From Mesocentrotus franciscanus (taxonomy: Eukaryota; Echinodermata; Echinoidea; Camarodonta; Strongylocentrotidae): DNA of 64,000 nucleotides. The notes below the pieces were generated by a model. It was not told the origin of the DNA. It searched no databases and saw nothing but the letters and a program-made list of their open reading frames with translations. The stretch covers positions 29,897,820 through 29,961,819 of the forward strand of contig CP137675.1 in assembly GCA_037976565.1 (NCBI GenBank), read 5' to 3'. The position numbers and the translations under genes are program-made. This document shows, one piece after another, positions 20,379 to 32,376 of the stretch (positions are counted from its first letter, which is position 1; the number at the start of each line of letters is the position of its first letter).

Positions 20379-23300
20379 CTTTTGAAAAAGATAACCAGAT
20401 AAGGCATTAAGGCATTACTATACGATTGAGAAAGTTTATTACCGATTACAGTAAAACCATAATAATAATAATAACAATAATAATAATAATAATAAATAAC
20501 AATTCCTTTTCCTTCTTTTGAACTCTTCATAAGAAAATAACTTGCATGTAAATATTTCTTAAAACAAAAAATGAATCGAACGATTTAGTTTTTAAGCATA
20601 ATATTCCGACTTTGATAGACTTTACACTAATCAATGAGGAAAATGATCGAAAAGACTTTCAAAAATCAATCTATATGGCCAGTTCAATAGCCCTGTCCAT
20701 CACCCATTGCAATGATGCATTGCGTAATCCGAACCTATGGGATATAATGATATAAAGACAGGAGTCTTGTAATTGCCTTTGGGTTTGATTTTTCGAAAGT
20801 CTTTGCGATCATTTTGAAGTAGACTGTGATTTATAGATAGGATGGTTTCATGAGGAGACGATTGTCATTGATTTTACACAAACACAGTCATTAACCTGTG
20901 TAACGGGTTAATCAAAGCTATGAAAGCCTTTAGCGTATGAGCCGCAATGTTCCCGTTGTTCAGTTTGCATTCCAAGTCACTCTTCAATGGTGCGTCAAAG
21001 ACCAAGTCAGTCGCTAGTACAGCCCTCTGTCCGCGAATGATGCATCATGGGAATCTGGCGTAACATTAACTGCCTCCATAATGTTATGCTTGATCTGCGT
21101 CAGTTACAACGCAATTTAAACGTCTCCTTGTTATAACGGGCATGACACTAATTTACTTCACTGAGTTGCGTCAGTAATAACTCAATCTGAATGACACATG
21201 GTGCGCTACTGGCGCGACATTCGTTTCGTATGATTGATTTGCATCAGTAATGACGCAATATAAATTACGCCTTGTGTGCAATGGTCTTTACCAGGTATTG
21301 GGCAGTCAGCAGATCGTATGACCTGTACATCATCGATGGCCGCGTCTCCTTTATTGCCATTACCTCGAAGAGCCTCGAATAGTATCTGCATTTTAACACA
21401 GAAAAGTGAAGAGATACACATACTTTAATTTTAACCTTATATTGCTCATGAATGGTATCCATTTTTCTTCAAAGTTAACGTTCTTCTGTTTAAATTCATG
21501 TTGTTCTTACAAAGCGGACATTGGTACAAAGCAATGTTAATGAAAATAAATTGTTTGTTTTTTGGGTGGTTTATACTACAGTGGGAAAATTTAAGTGATT
21601 AATTAATTCAACCTATACTTATTGTGTACGAAATTATTTCTTAGGCATATTCAGATATTGGGATTATAATGATCATCGTAAATTCTACAGCGCACTTTTC
21701 ACTCTATATGCGCTAAAACCAAATCCACAAATATGCTTGTTTCATTGATTTTCTGTTGTTTGTTTGTTTATTTGTTTTATGTATGTGTTGATGTTTGTTT
21801 CAATTGAAGTTGCTTACATTTGATTTGTATCTTAAGTACCTATCTGTTACATGTAGGCCTAATTTGTTGACACTTTTTAAGTTTTTGTGTTACTCACCAC
21901 AAAGTCATTCGCCATGTCGATGGCTACCTCAGCCATCTTCCAGCCATCTCCCTGATCCCCATTCAAGCTCCAGACCATCGCCGCCTCCGATAACGTGGTC
22001 GTCGACGGAATGGTATCCGTGGTCATCGCATACACGTTGAGGTATCCCATGTGTCTGCCGTACATATGATACCAGAATATCAGACAGGATGGTTCCATGA
22101 ATGAGTGAGTGCGGTGGATGGCAGGGGAGATGAGTCTCGCCGAACTCCCGAGAGCTTTTTTGTTGGCTTCGATCCGCACGTAATAACCTGATATCGAAGG
22201 AAGGACAGAGAACATTGTTTGACTTGCCACTCACGTTTTAATTATCATTTAAAAAAAAACTAGCGTTAACAAATCATTTCTTCTCTAGGTGGACGATGAA
22301 CAAGCATGTGCCGAAAAAGTACAACAAATTAAATTTAGCCAACATAATTTGCCGACATAGCTGGCAGGTAGTCGCTCTTCCTGGGAAACGATTTCTTTAC
22401 CCTTGACTATGGTTTCGAAACTGCATCTTCTCTCAAATGCGCTCCACAGGAAAGGGGATACAATAAGGTTCCCGCATGATTTTTCCCATGAATAGTGAGA
22501 CTTGCTAAATTACTAGAGAGAGTGATGTATTTTTTTCTCCAAACATGACATCTTTTCCTTTACATCTTCTCCTTATTTTTTTCTTTTTCTTTCTTTCTTT
22601 CTTTCTACCACTTTTAAATAAATTGTTGCACATAGTCAATTATAATAGTCACGATAGTAAACCTATTTAAGAACGAAACGTGCGATAATTCAGGCAGCTT
22701 TTATATCTTTTGCTGAAGGAGAAGACAACGTCATGGGGATATTATCAAAGGCTAAAGTTGCCAACACAAGACAGTGGAAGAGGGGTGTGGCAAAGCCCAT
22801 TCTTCCAGTCAGTATACCATTTGCATTTTTGAGGGTGTGGTCCATTGTAGGTCCCGTAGTTGAAGTAGGCGTGCCCATGTTTTGCCGGATGAAATCAAAG
22901 TCAGCTGCCGTATCATATTTAAAACCACAGATGTTCTGATCCTCAAATGTACACTCGAAGGTATCTTTGATTGGAGAGGGACAAAGGTTAGATTTTTTAA
23001 TATGGACTTTTTATATATTAATAGTTTTGTAATGCCATTTTTTTCAAATTATACATTATACTGAGTAAATATTAAGCGTAGGAGTGCTTGCCCCTTCTGC
23101 TCAAATGTCAACTTTTTCATTTGTTATTCTTTGCCGGTGAGTAAAAGTTCCGATACTTTATTTTACGAAATTATTAATTAGGATTTTAAGGAAGTCAGAA
23201 AAAAGAAAGAAAAAAAACCCACCACCACCACCACCACCCCCTCATGAAGCCTTACGTGCGTCCAATGAGTCGTTATTGCCCATTATACTATACAATTCTT

Positions 23301-26300
23301 CCACTTATTCTTCCAGCTTATTGAACATTCTCCTTCTTCTTCTTCTTCTTCTTCTTCTTCTTCTTCTTCTTCTTCTTCTTCTTTTTCTGCTTATTATTAT
23401 TATTTCTGTTCTCCTCCACATTTAATGATCATTGATGGTAAGAGGCCCTTAATAACTGTTTTTTAAAAACATCGGTAGAGATAATAAAATGATTTATTTA
23501 AGTCCTTTAACAAATACAATGGATATTCCAATATTTTTTCCCCTGCCGAAGCTGTGTGCTTTCTTTTGTTGACTAATGTCCTATTAAAAAAGTTAGGAAC
23601 TAAACGTAACGTACCAAGCGCTGGGCACGGACCTTCAGTGAGCCGAATGTCATCTATTGCCAGGCTAAGCACATTTGGGTTGCTCGTTATCTGGGCTACG
23701 AAAATGAGCTGTAAGTATAAATTGATATAAATTTTAAAATAATAAAGGGAACTTATGAAAACCGACTTTGGAGAAGAAAAAAAAGATATATATAAAAAAA
23801 ATGTAGGTGCAGAGAGGATGTAGAATTTGTATATCGAAGACATGCAGGAAGAGAGAATTGTCTATAAAGATGGAGAAATATATATTTGTTAAAGAGACGG
23901 TATAAAAACTTATAGGGAGCAGTGTGTGATGTGAGTTAAATTGACATTGAATTTACATTTTTAGTATCTATAGGGTCGATTTACTTCAGATCGTTTCGAA
24001 AGAGGTAGCCTTCAGTGAGGATGGGTGGCATTTAAGCCTCTTACAAATTTTGCAAATGTTTGCAATCTATCGGGCGTCTATCAATTTTTTTTGTCACGTC
24101 ATGTCAGTGTACAGACCTAGTTAATTCTGTCCGTTTTTTAGAGATTTGTATCAAGAATAAGCAAGAACTCCAATATTTCAGTCTTCACCAACCACAAAGT
24201 AAGTCCTGAACACTTTGTATATACAGTGAAACCTGTCTATAAAGACCACCCAAGGGAGACAAGAAAAGTGGTCTTTATAGGCATGTGGTCTTTATGTACA
24301 GGTGCCTATAGTAGCTGTTTCAATGTGAAACCATTTTCAAGGGAAACAAAAACTGTGGTCTTTGTAGACAGGTGGTCACTAGAGGATGTTTGACTGTACT
24401 TGTATAGGGCCTAGACGCGGTACATAACTGCAACTTGTCTACAAACTTAGCTTTACATTCCATTGATGAATTCCATTGTTGTTAAGCGATTTAATTCTTT
24501 GAAATCAGTGGCGTAAGCCTCGCATAATGACAACGAATTATGTTGAAACATTGACTGCAGAACGTATAGTCTATATGCAATGTCATCCGAGCCCATTCAC
24601 TATTCCTTTCTGAGAATGTTGTCAAGAACTTGATCATAATTTATCCGCACTACTTTCACAATTTCGACTACATTTTGATATTTGTAATGGAGTCCTTCAC
24701 CCAAAACAATCACGTGAAATTTGTCGGAAGTATTAACATAATTCCCATAAATATATCTGAAATATCGAACAAATAATTGTACCCATGTACATTGTATCTC
24801 GCAACCATAGATCACAAACGCTATAAAAGTTATGTGATTTATATGTTTATGAGCACAATAAGTATGCTTAATATAATAAAGTCAAGAATATAAACATTTT
24901 CAAAGTTAATACAAAATATTCGAAACAATATGGTTACAGGAACACTTCATATAAGATACTGAATTCAATTCCGGAGTGAGAGTTCTGATGAATTGAAATA
25001 TCATATATTTGATATCAAACTTACCTGAAATATTACATTTTGAGGTCGTATTTCCAGCATTGCTTTCTTCCACATTCCTTCGCGGCTCCCGCCAAATTTA
25101 CCCAAGTCCATGAACGATTTAAATTCCGGAGCGATGGCAAACCCCGTAAGCGTGATCGTTGACCACGAGGATGAAAACACGGAGAGCTCGACGCACATGG
25201 CCGCGGTGGTCGTTGCGAAGAATGGCGATCCCGTCCGTGCGATGAGGGAGGTCGATGGCGCCTTAGTGTCCAAGTACAGATAATGACCTAAGGTGATTAA
25301 ATAATAGCAGAGATTTTGACGCTAATATCAAGAAAATATGTCAAAGTTTCACTCCAGAGGAATGTATGAAAAATTAGTAATGTATAGTATTACAAAAGAG
25401 AACCAATTTAGTGTTCCTGAGATAATAAGCGCCAGTTTATTTCAGCGAAAACCATATAATGTTCATTTAGTTATCTTCGAAATGTTAGAACTGACCAACA
25501 TGGTAAAATCTCCTCTCCGCCTTCTCTGATTTTGAGTAAGATAAATAAAGTACTCTAACCTATCTGTTTTTCTCTTGTCCTATTTGCGATCTCTCTCGCT
25601 CTCTCGCTCTCTCTCTCTCTCTCCGTCTCTCCCTCTATCTCGCTCTCTCTCGCTCTCTCTCTCACTCTCTCTCTCTTTATCTTAATATGTCTTTCCTTTT
25701 CTCAATATTGTATATACAATTTGTTTCATCGTCCTTTTGTTTACTATATCGATAACAAATTTACCATGCTTATTCTCCCGACGATCCCCCTCGTATTACA
25801 ACCACACACTTTCTCCCTCTTATACCTGCACTTGTCCCTACTGTGTTGTCTGCTCCGGGACCGATGCCGTTGGAAGCGGCGCCCCAAACCCACTCGAGAT
25901 CGCTCGCTGGCATGTACTCGGTAAACCCGCAATCATTCTCCTCGAAATCGCAGGTGAAGTCTGCTATATTTGCCAACCCTGAAGCAGAAATAATCGGTCA
26001 TGTATTGGTCGAAGCAAGTTTCGAGGGAGAAATATAAAATGTGTTAAGAATACAAGAATAAAACGTAAAAACACGGAATCTATAAACAATGATAGCTATG
26101 ATGTTCAAGATTCGATTTCCATAGACATATCCATATTCACATAGACCTATGATCCACCTATCCATTATGAAGAAAAAAAGTAACACGAATGATGGAAATC
26201 TACTTGATATAAAGATATCATTTCTTTTTCATTCGTTGCATCATATTACCTTATAATTTATAAGATGACGTTTTTCCTAAAGTTTGTAAAATCTGGTTGT

Positions 26301-26649
26301 AATTGCAAGTGATGCATAGGTAGATAAGTCTTATACAAAATTTCTATTTTTATAGGTCCCTGTTTGAAGAAAAAATTGCAAATTTACTCCAGATTAACAG
26401 ATAATATTTTAAGAAACGTACTTAACCTATTATAGCACCATTTCAGATATAAGTAAATAAAATAATGATAATAATAATAATAATAATATTGATAAATTAC
26501 AGTAATAAATCTTAATTTAAAAAAGAAAACGGAAAAAAGAGAGAACTGGTATAAGCGGAATGGATTAAATAAATAATTGTTTTACCATTTGTCATGACGA
26601 AAGTTGCAAGGAGGTTGATGAAAATCGCTCGCCATGATTTCAGATCCAT
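18622..26649 (-). CDS. MAM-mucin receptor: two MAM domains, Ser/Thr-rich stalk, membrane helix
   Basis: Complete gene, eight coding exons: 26649-26586, 25978-25826, 25287-25025, 23708-23615, 22964-22818, 22187-21898, 21385-21292, 20378-18622. Phases close over 2862 nt (953 residues). Residues 1-21 are the signal peptide (AIFINLLATFVMTN). MAM 1 is about 22-191 and MAM 2 about 192-368, each ending in the AIDDV/AIDDI motif before a final CP. Residues 369-866 are a mucin-like stalk, rich in Ser, Thr and Pro, with imperfect repeats of about 50 residues. The membrane helix is about 869-891 (VAVISLGVVLGGLCIGATAA). The tail of about 62 residues ends NIYYT. Predicted to be heavily O-glycosylated and adhesive. 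No ligand can be inferred. It points away from the six-MAM gene at 33.4 kb. Confidence 0.85.
20459..20500 (+). repeat. ATA/ATT microsatellite
   Basis: An (ATA)n run in the intron just upstream of the stalk exon. It explains a poly-Tyr open frame. Confidence 0.9.
20645..20810. mobile_element. Palindromic MITE, family 'GCAAAGACTTTC', copy C
   Basis: Starts GATCGAAAAGACTTTCAAAA and ends CGAAAGTCTTTGCGATC. The flanking AAAAT/ATTTT extends the palindrome. Intronic, non-coding, related to the copies at 7602, 8160 and 26787. Confidence 0.75.
20970..21280. repeat. Dispersed 'GACGCA/GCGTCA' repeat, copy 1
   Basis: An intronic stretch with scattered GGTGCGTCAAAG, TGCGTCAGTAA and AATGACGCAATATAA motifs, ending ACGCCTTGTGTGCAATGGTC next to the MAM exon. 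Similar wording occurs near 35190-35740, 46500-46765 and 59775-60020, so a dispersed family is likely. Borders are unclear. Confidence 0.4.
21292..22964 (-). CDS. MAM-mucin gene: MAM domain 2 exons
   Basis: Exons 22964-22818 (CTFEDQNICGFKYDTAADFD, TGPTMDHT), 22187-21898 (GYYVRIEA, SCLIFWYHMYG, LNVYAM, VWSLNGDQGDGW) and 21385-21292 (ILFEALRG, GDAAIDDV, DCPIP). Textbook MAM sequence with all four cysteines. Confidence 0.9.
23330..23405 (+). repeat. CTT trinucleotide microsatellite
   Basis: (CTT)n of about 18 units followed by (ATT)n, in an intron of the MAM-mucin gene. A short (ACC)n lies at 23218-23238. Confidence 0.95.
23615..25978 (-). CDS. MAM-mucin gene: MAM domain 1 exons
   Basis: Exons 25978-25826 (TCDFEENDCGFTEYMPASD), 25287-25025 (GHYLYLDTK, MCVELSVF, GMWKKAMLEI) and 23708-23615 (LIFVAQI, LAIDDIRL, GPCP). 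All four MAM cysteines are present. The middle exon is divergent: the usual FWYHMYG-type motif is replaced by a weak VELSVFSSS, so this is the least typical MAM of the gene. Confidence 0.8.
24224..24396. mobile_element. TA-flanked small element, pogo/Tigger-like ends
   Basis: Flanked by TA on both sides (24222-24223 and 24397-24398). The left end is CAGTGAAACCTGTCTATAA and the inverse of the right end is CAGTCAAACATCCTC. Inside, the motif TGGTCTTTATAGGCA recurs in both orientations. CAGT termini with TA duplication fit the pogo/Tc1-mariner superfamily. It is 173 bp, so non-autonomous. Confidence 0.6.
25585..25675 (+). repeat. CT microsatellite
   Basis: Interrupted (CT)n with CG and CCC breaks in the intron between the two first MAM exons of the MAM-mucin gene. 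Confidence 0.95.
26586..26649 (-). CDS. MAM-mucin gene exon 1: signal peptide
   Basis: ATG at 26649-26647 opens a short hydrophobic leader (IFINLLATFVMTN). It ends at donor AATG|gtaaaa, and its one-base phase matches the two leading bases of exon 2. The 5' UTR lies above, but its start is not visible. Confidence 0.75.
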
Positions 26650-26786
26650 CGTCGTCTTGGAAGATCCGAACGTCTCTTAAATTCCGTTAGTCAGAATTTA
26701 ACGTATGTCCATTATGATCCTTGCAGGTGTACCTACTATAATCAAGCGAAACAAGTGTGATAAACCCACAAAGTTATGAACACATA

Positions 26787-26960
26787 ATCGCAAAGCCTTT
26801 CAAGAAATCAACTAAAGGGTAATGCCAGTACCTATATACTTGAAAATCCTATTTAAATCATGTTCGGATTTAGTAATATATCTTTGTAATGTTCGTACAA
26901 TTCGATATGTGACGGACAAGGCAATTGAAATGAGTTTGGATTTCGAAAGTTTTTACGATC
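26787..26960. mobile_element. Palindromic MITE, family 'GCAAAGACTTTC', copy D
   Basis: Starts AATCGCAAAGCCTTTCAAGA and ends TTTCGAAAGTTTTTACGATC. It is the fourth copy of the family and lies just upstream of the MAM-mucin signal-peptide exon, where it could be part of the promoter region. Confidence 0.7.
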
Positions 26961-26969
26961 GTGTTTGAA

Positions 26970-27718
26970 GCACATTTCATCCGTTTTAATGATTATGGGA
27001 ATCGTTACGGTAATATAATACAACAAACAGTAATTAATCACTATGATATATAACTCCGTTAAACGTAGATGGCACAATTATTTAACTTAAATGGCAATAC
27101 TAAAGGAAACAATTACTTGTCTTAAAAAGTAGTCACTTTTCACCTAATATCAACTTACCTCTGGTGCCGTTGAGGTCTTCAAGAACAATTTCCAAAGAGG
27201 TCTTTAACTTTAATGGGTTATTTCGAATCACTAGAAAATAGATCTGCCGAGGATCGAGTTGCAGGAACATGTAAAAGTCATGGAAACACTGGGCCTCAAC
27301 AATGCATCATATTTACTCGTCAAACAAGCTTTCAACGCCTTATCCGCTTAATATAACACTTGCTCTCAAAGGCAAATCACATAGGTCAGTTGGTTGAATT
27401 GCCGGGCAACCAATATTTGTTGGGTGAAATATGTGTTAAGAACGTGAGGGATCGGCAAAACATCCCAAGGCAGTGAACTGATAAAACCTGCTTGGATGTT
27501 CGTGATATTGTCCGAGATATTCAAATCACTTCTTGCTCATAGCAACAAAAAAAACATTTATTGAAAATAGATTATCATCACACTCATGACAATATCAATG
27601 TTTGAACCACCCACATTATCGGGGGCGTCCGTGAAGCGTTGGAAAATCAGGAGGGGTGAGGGTGGGGGCGGCCTGACAAAATTTTAAACAAGATAGTGGA
27701 CCAATAAACACAAAGAAA
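26970..27718. other. Upstream spacer of the MAM-mucin gene, no gene seen
   Basis: AT-rich sequence between the divergent MAM genes. No open frame with splice sites or domains. Confidence 0.4.
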
Positions 27719-28590
27719 TAATAATATAATAACATGTTTGCTTATATAGCGCTTATTACGTCGGGAATGTCCGAGTTTCTAAGCGCTTTACATTATTACC
27801 CCGGTCATCGGATTCTGGCTTGCCCGCACACAATGTATGCACTTTCTCCAATCCCTGGGGAGCATTCCAATAAGAACTACTAGGCTCAAATTGCTAAGCA
27901 TACCACATTGGCTTTCGCATCCTACCGGGTACCCATTTAAAGGTACTATGTCCCATTTGCAGGCCAAACAAATGAAAATGTTAAATTCCATGACATTTGA
28001 AAGACAATACTAATTTAGAACTTACCTTAAAAAGGGGGGCTTGAAAATGTCTTTAAGTGGGAAAATAACGTCGAATCGACTTAGGAGCTATAGAGCCAGT
28101 AAGTAATAGTCTGATTTTTCAGACCATTGTGCCGATTGGTCGTACGTTTTATGCTGCGCAAAGATTCAATCAGTTTAATTTTGGCCATTACAAGAAGTGG
28201 GTTATTGATGTAGACAAATGCTCATGTACCCTTTACAGCTAAGTTTATGTATGTTATTACCAAAGATAAAAAAGACAGTCAACTACTCAATATTGTCTGA
28301 CAGTGAAGTCTAGCAAGTAAACGGGTTTCCTTGCATAATTTGAATATAAGGACACTGCTAACGTTTACATTTCACAGATAGGACATACATGACATATTCA
28401 TAATTCCTGCAAAGTTCTACAGAATTTGATGTTAGCTGCAAAAGGGACATAGTATCTTTAACACCTGGGTGGAGAGTGGCAAATGTAGATCAATGTCTTG
28501 CCAAAGGACATTATTGCCGCGGCGGGACTCGAACAGCGGACTTTGTGATCGACAGTCCGGTGACGAATCCACTCGACCACAACACCTCTA
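27719..28590 (-). mobile_element. tRNA-derived SINE, interrupted by a TA-flanked element
   Basis: Read on the minus strand, the head at about 28590 holds an A-box-like TGGTCGAGTGG and a B-box-like TGTTCGAGTCCCGCC, spaced as in a tRNA. The body follows, and the tail contains TATATAAGC..ATTATATTATTATT. The element is split at 27940-28458 by an insertion. A shorter relative of the tail half lies at 45913-46016 (shared TATATAGCGC and ATTATTACCCCGG). Confidence 0.65.
27940..28458. mobile_element. TA-flanked inverted-repeat element inside the SINE
   Basis: The left end AAGGTACTATGTCCC and the inverse of the right end AAGATACTATGTCCC match at 14 of 15 positions. TA lies directly outside both ends (27938-27939, 28459-28460). 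It is 519 bp with no ORF, a Tc1/mariner-type MITE by its TA target. The SINE halves read continuously once it is skipped. Confidence 0.75.
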
Positions 28591-28599
28591 CAAAATAAT

Positions 28600-29380
28600 C
28601 CAAATATTTTTAAACCTTCCAGCAAAATTTTTTTTTGTCAATTACGTTTTGATATTCGCTAAAGATTGAAGAAAAAACTGCAACATATTAAACTACAGAG
28701 AGAAAGAACCCCTAACATGGCTTAACCCTCCCAACCGGATAAACGAAGGGTTTGATCTGCCTTATTTGATGACAACATTGGAAACTTGCCTACGGATTTA
28801 TTTTTGTTGATGATCGAAGTGAGAGGTTTGCCCAAGTTACTTACGATAAGTGATTAATCCGTAGAATGGAGTCACCCAAAATAATGTGAACTTATTCTGC
28901 TAAATAAATTCCAAAACGAATAACGCTCTGGTAGCTTTGAGAAGAGTAAAATAACCATCTCCAATTTATACTCCGCTGGTTGCACAAAATACCCAGTCTC
29001 TCTTTGCATATTCATGAGATGTTTTGACCAATCATAAATCAGCTTGAGCTTGATTTACCATAAATTATAATTTCTATATGCTGCCGCAGCAACGAATCAT
29101 CGTCATAATAAAGTGCTCATGAAAAATATTTAGTGCTCTTAAAGATGGCGCCAGTTTATGGCTAAGATTTCTCATTTGTAAATATTTTCGTTAGAATTTG
29201 AGTGTATAGTCTCTTTATTTGCGTGGTGCCTTACGTCCGGAGGGCTCTGTGGTACTAATCAAACTCTTTTGATTTGTTTTCTATTTACCCACAGCTCAAG
29301 ATCAAGTTAAAGCACAATCTGTTTTATTATTATAAAGTGGTATATGAGTAGTAGAAGAGTAATTAAAGAAATATACATCA
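28600..29380. other. Intergenic stretch, nothing recognised
   Basis: AT-rich sequence with no supported gene. The ORF at 28469-28669 is a shadow of the SINE head. Confidence 0.4.
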
Positions 29381-29381
29381 A

Positions 29382-29627
29382 TAAGCCATTGTCGTAATGT
29401 AACCAAATTTATGATACGAATTATTTCATTCACCTGTTGCGAATAATTGTAATTTAATAGTCTGAATGCAAATAGCATATATATTACGTGTTGTTAGGTA
29501 GGGCAAGCCATACAGTTTGTCCTACCTTGCAACAACTATTGTATGGAACAGATGAATGGATTAATTTGTATCGAGGCGCTTCACAAAGGTATATGCATAA
29601 ATTTGGTTACATTACAAAAATGGCCTA
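29382..29627. mobile_element. Foldback (long inverted repeat) element
   Basis: The outer arms share GTAATGTAACCAAATTTATG in opposite orientation (near 29390 and 29620). The match continues inward with gaps (GATACGAATTATTTC against GATACAAATTAATCC). It meets in a central hairpin, GTTGTTAGGTAGGGCAAG against the inverse of TTTGTCCTACCTTGCAACAA. It is about 245 bp and non-coding. Confidence 0.65.
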
Positions 29628-29629
29628 TT

Positions 29630-32368
29630 TAATATAGCCACACAAAACTCAAGATCACAGAAAATATAAATTATTATACATAACGCATAACAGAATACAC
29701 AAACAATGGGTTAGTTACGGGTCTTATAAGTTCATTGACCTTCCAGCTAAGATCTGACAACTTCTAATGAAATTACCAGGACATACAACTAACTGAATTG
29801 CATATTAATGATTGTTTCAAAGAGTTTTTTGCCCTTTCAAAGAACAATTTAAGAAATGTAATTATATGAAGTAGATATGAGAAAAGGATTGGTTTATCGA
29901 TGGGGTAAACAGTCACGAATAGATAAAGAGTGCTGTAGACATGTATGAGGAGAGCATTCGGTAATTCTTATTCAGATATCAAATGAAATATTGCTTTCGA
30001 TCCAATTATAAATTGTCAAGCCTGACTTCATTGAACAATGGATGTTTTGTGGACGAGTCCATAAGAGCAAATGGTTCTGATTATTCAGCTTTTGTGCAGA
30101 TACCGCTCAGTGCAAACAATGATCATTTTATAAAATAATAAAGAGATGAATGATGGGTCAATATGTCAAGATGCGGTTTGAAGGCAGTGCCTTTGTCGCA
30201 GTTTCCCTGCACGCTAGCTTAGGTTGACAAATTATTTTGCGGCAATAAGTTTAATAGGTAAACCCTCCACAATGGACAGAGATGGCGTCGTCTGGCTGTA
30301 GAGGGCGTTTTTCAAGGGAATTTGAAGTGTAATTGATTAGGACGGTTTGTATTGGCCAACCCGGTCCGAGTTAGGTTCAATGATTGCGAATACTGCGCTG
30401 TTTGGGCAAGCACAAAACAAAAGAATATTGTGCCAACTGAAGAAAAGGTTTGCCAAACGCTGTGTATTGTGATTAAATACACTCTTCTCCCCGTGGAGGG
30501 AGGGGGTGAGGTTAGTCAAAATATATTGTGTGTACATGCGTGGCCACGGGTTTTACAAAACCCCGCTAAACGAGTTTTATCATTGGTAAAATATCACACC
30601 CTTTTCGATTTGTTCACGCTTCTTCTCGAAAAATTTACACCCTAAAAAAAAAATCATCTCACTTGAACATATCCCCTAAACAATGTTTTAAAATAAAAAA
30701 AAACCCTAAACAAGTTATTTGCAAAAAACACTTGAATTGATGCACATGCAACCAATTTAGTGTATGCAAACCCTAAGTCCAGGCAAGCGCACTCTCATTT
30801 TGTTTTTAACAAACTCAACAAAGACACCTTTTCCTGATATTCGGCCTATTTGACACCCTAAATGCGTCACTTGAATTAAACAGCACAAACTACCCTTTCA
30901 CTTTTTTTCGCGTTTTGTCGCGCTTGTGCACAGCATTATATGTCACTGTGCTTGGGTGCAGTGACATTTATTTACTGGAATATGGATGCCTTTTCAATGA
31001 CTGTGTAGATGATTGTCTTCACATTGATCATGTCTATAAAAGCGTTTTCTGACGATCATTATTCAGTTTTTTGCGAGTGCATTTCAGATTGGTTTATCAA
31101 GTTTTATAGATAGACCTGTATATTAGGTATATAGCAAAATATTATACAAATATACACTGTCTTGAGAGGTTCTGGTTAAAACTACGGGCAAGAGACTGCG
31201 CCCCTTAGCAAATAGTACTATTGGAGTCCCCGATGCCCATAGTTTTAAACAGTGCCTCGAAAAGAAGGCTGGAGGCATTTGAAATCCCGTACGCTCGCTG
31301 AATTTTCAACTCCCAAACAGTACTCCCAAATAATACTCCCAAATAGTGCTTTTTCAGAATAACGTTAAAATGGTCGAAATATTTCTGGTCACGTGAAGAG
31401 CTCTCAACCAATCAAAAACCAATAATATGTTGATGCAGGATATATTACGAACTATACACCGGTATGTTTTATTCCGTTAATAAACGTAGCGTACCAAAGG
31501 CCAGCAAAAATGAAAAATGTAACATTTTGAGAATTTGTTATGACCACATAGGCTGTTGATTCTCGACAAATACAAAACATCATAAATATCTACTTTATTT
31601 TACGTCATGCAAACATGAAACTATAATTGGGTCTATTCATGCTTAGAGTAGTAGTGGATGGTTCAGTAGATTCTTCTCTTTTTTCCTTTTTTTCTGCACT
31701 ACTAGGTACAGTCAACATCTTGGTATTGTGTTCTTCTTTTCTTTTCTTTTTTCTCTACACTGGTGCAGGGGATTAGTCAAGCACTACAGGGCAGAAATAG
31801 ATGAACTTTAGCACATCAATGAAAATCTATACAGAGATTCGTTGTCATTTGTCAATTTTTATTCTTGTTTTTGTTTTTGTTAATGTTTTTTCGTATGACA
31901 TATGTTTTAATTAGTTCGGTGGTGTAGTTCCCGTGATGTCTCGATTTTTTCTAACATTCACTTATTTTCACCTTGATTTGTTTTATTGTTTTTCATCAAT
32001 AAAGCTTTTCTTTCTATTTTTTCAATATTCAAACCTAATTTTGCATTACTTAAACCCCTTCGATCATACCTATCGGTATTGGAGATTCGTGGTTTGAAAT
32101 TATTTTAGCCCGAACAATCGAAAAACGAACTACAAAGTGTCAATTTTTATTTTAATAAACCATTGAAACTTTGTAAATTTCGTCAATAAACTGTTCATCT
32201 ATGCTGGTGTATCTTCTTCCAATAGCTCTGACAGATGTTATAATTTGATAATTCTCTTTTAGAGCTTTATTAAGAGACTGATTTATACCCCTAAAAATCG
32301 TTACCCATGACCCCTCTAAAACTATCCCTACACGTACGCTTCAAAAATACTCCCTGAATAGCCCAGTA
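29630..32368. other. Intergenic stretch, no gene seen
   Basis: No convincing exon. Short open frames (30337-30645, 31205-31411) have no splice context or domain. The 30490-30860 part has several CCCTAAA-containing phrases and probably holds old repeats I cannot delimit. Confidence 0.4.
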
Positions 32369-32376
32369 CCATAAAT

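Noticed and set aside
22690..22878. Minus-strand frame continuing past the MAM 2 first exon (ILTGRMGFATPLFHC...)
   Set aside because: It reads through the donor at 22818 into intron; the part after ANG is not MAM sequence.
28520..28590. A true tRNA gene on the minus strand
   Set aside because: A and B boxes are present, but acceptor-stem pairing is not evident and the sequence continues into a SINE body, so it is SINE-derived.
28469..28669. 66-residue frame with CQRTLLPRRDSNSGLC
   Set aside because: It lies in the SINE head, and antisense SINE sequence often gives such frames.
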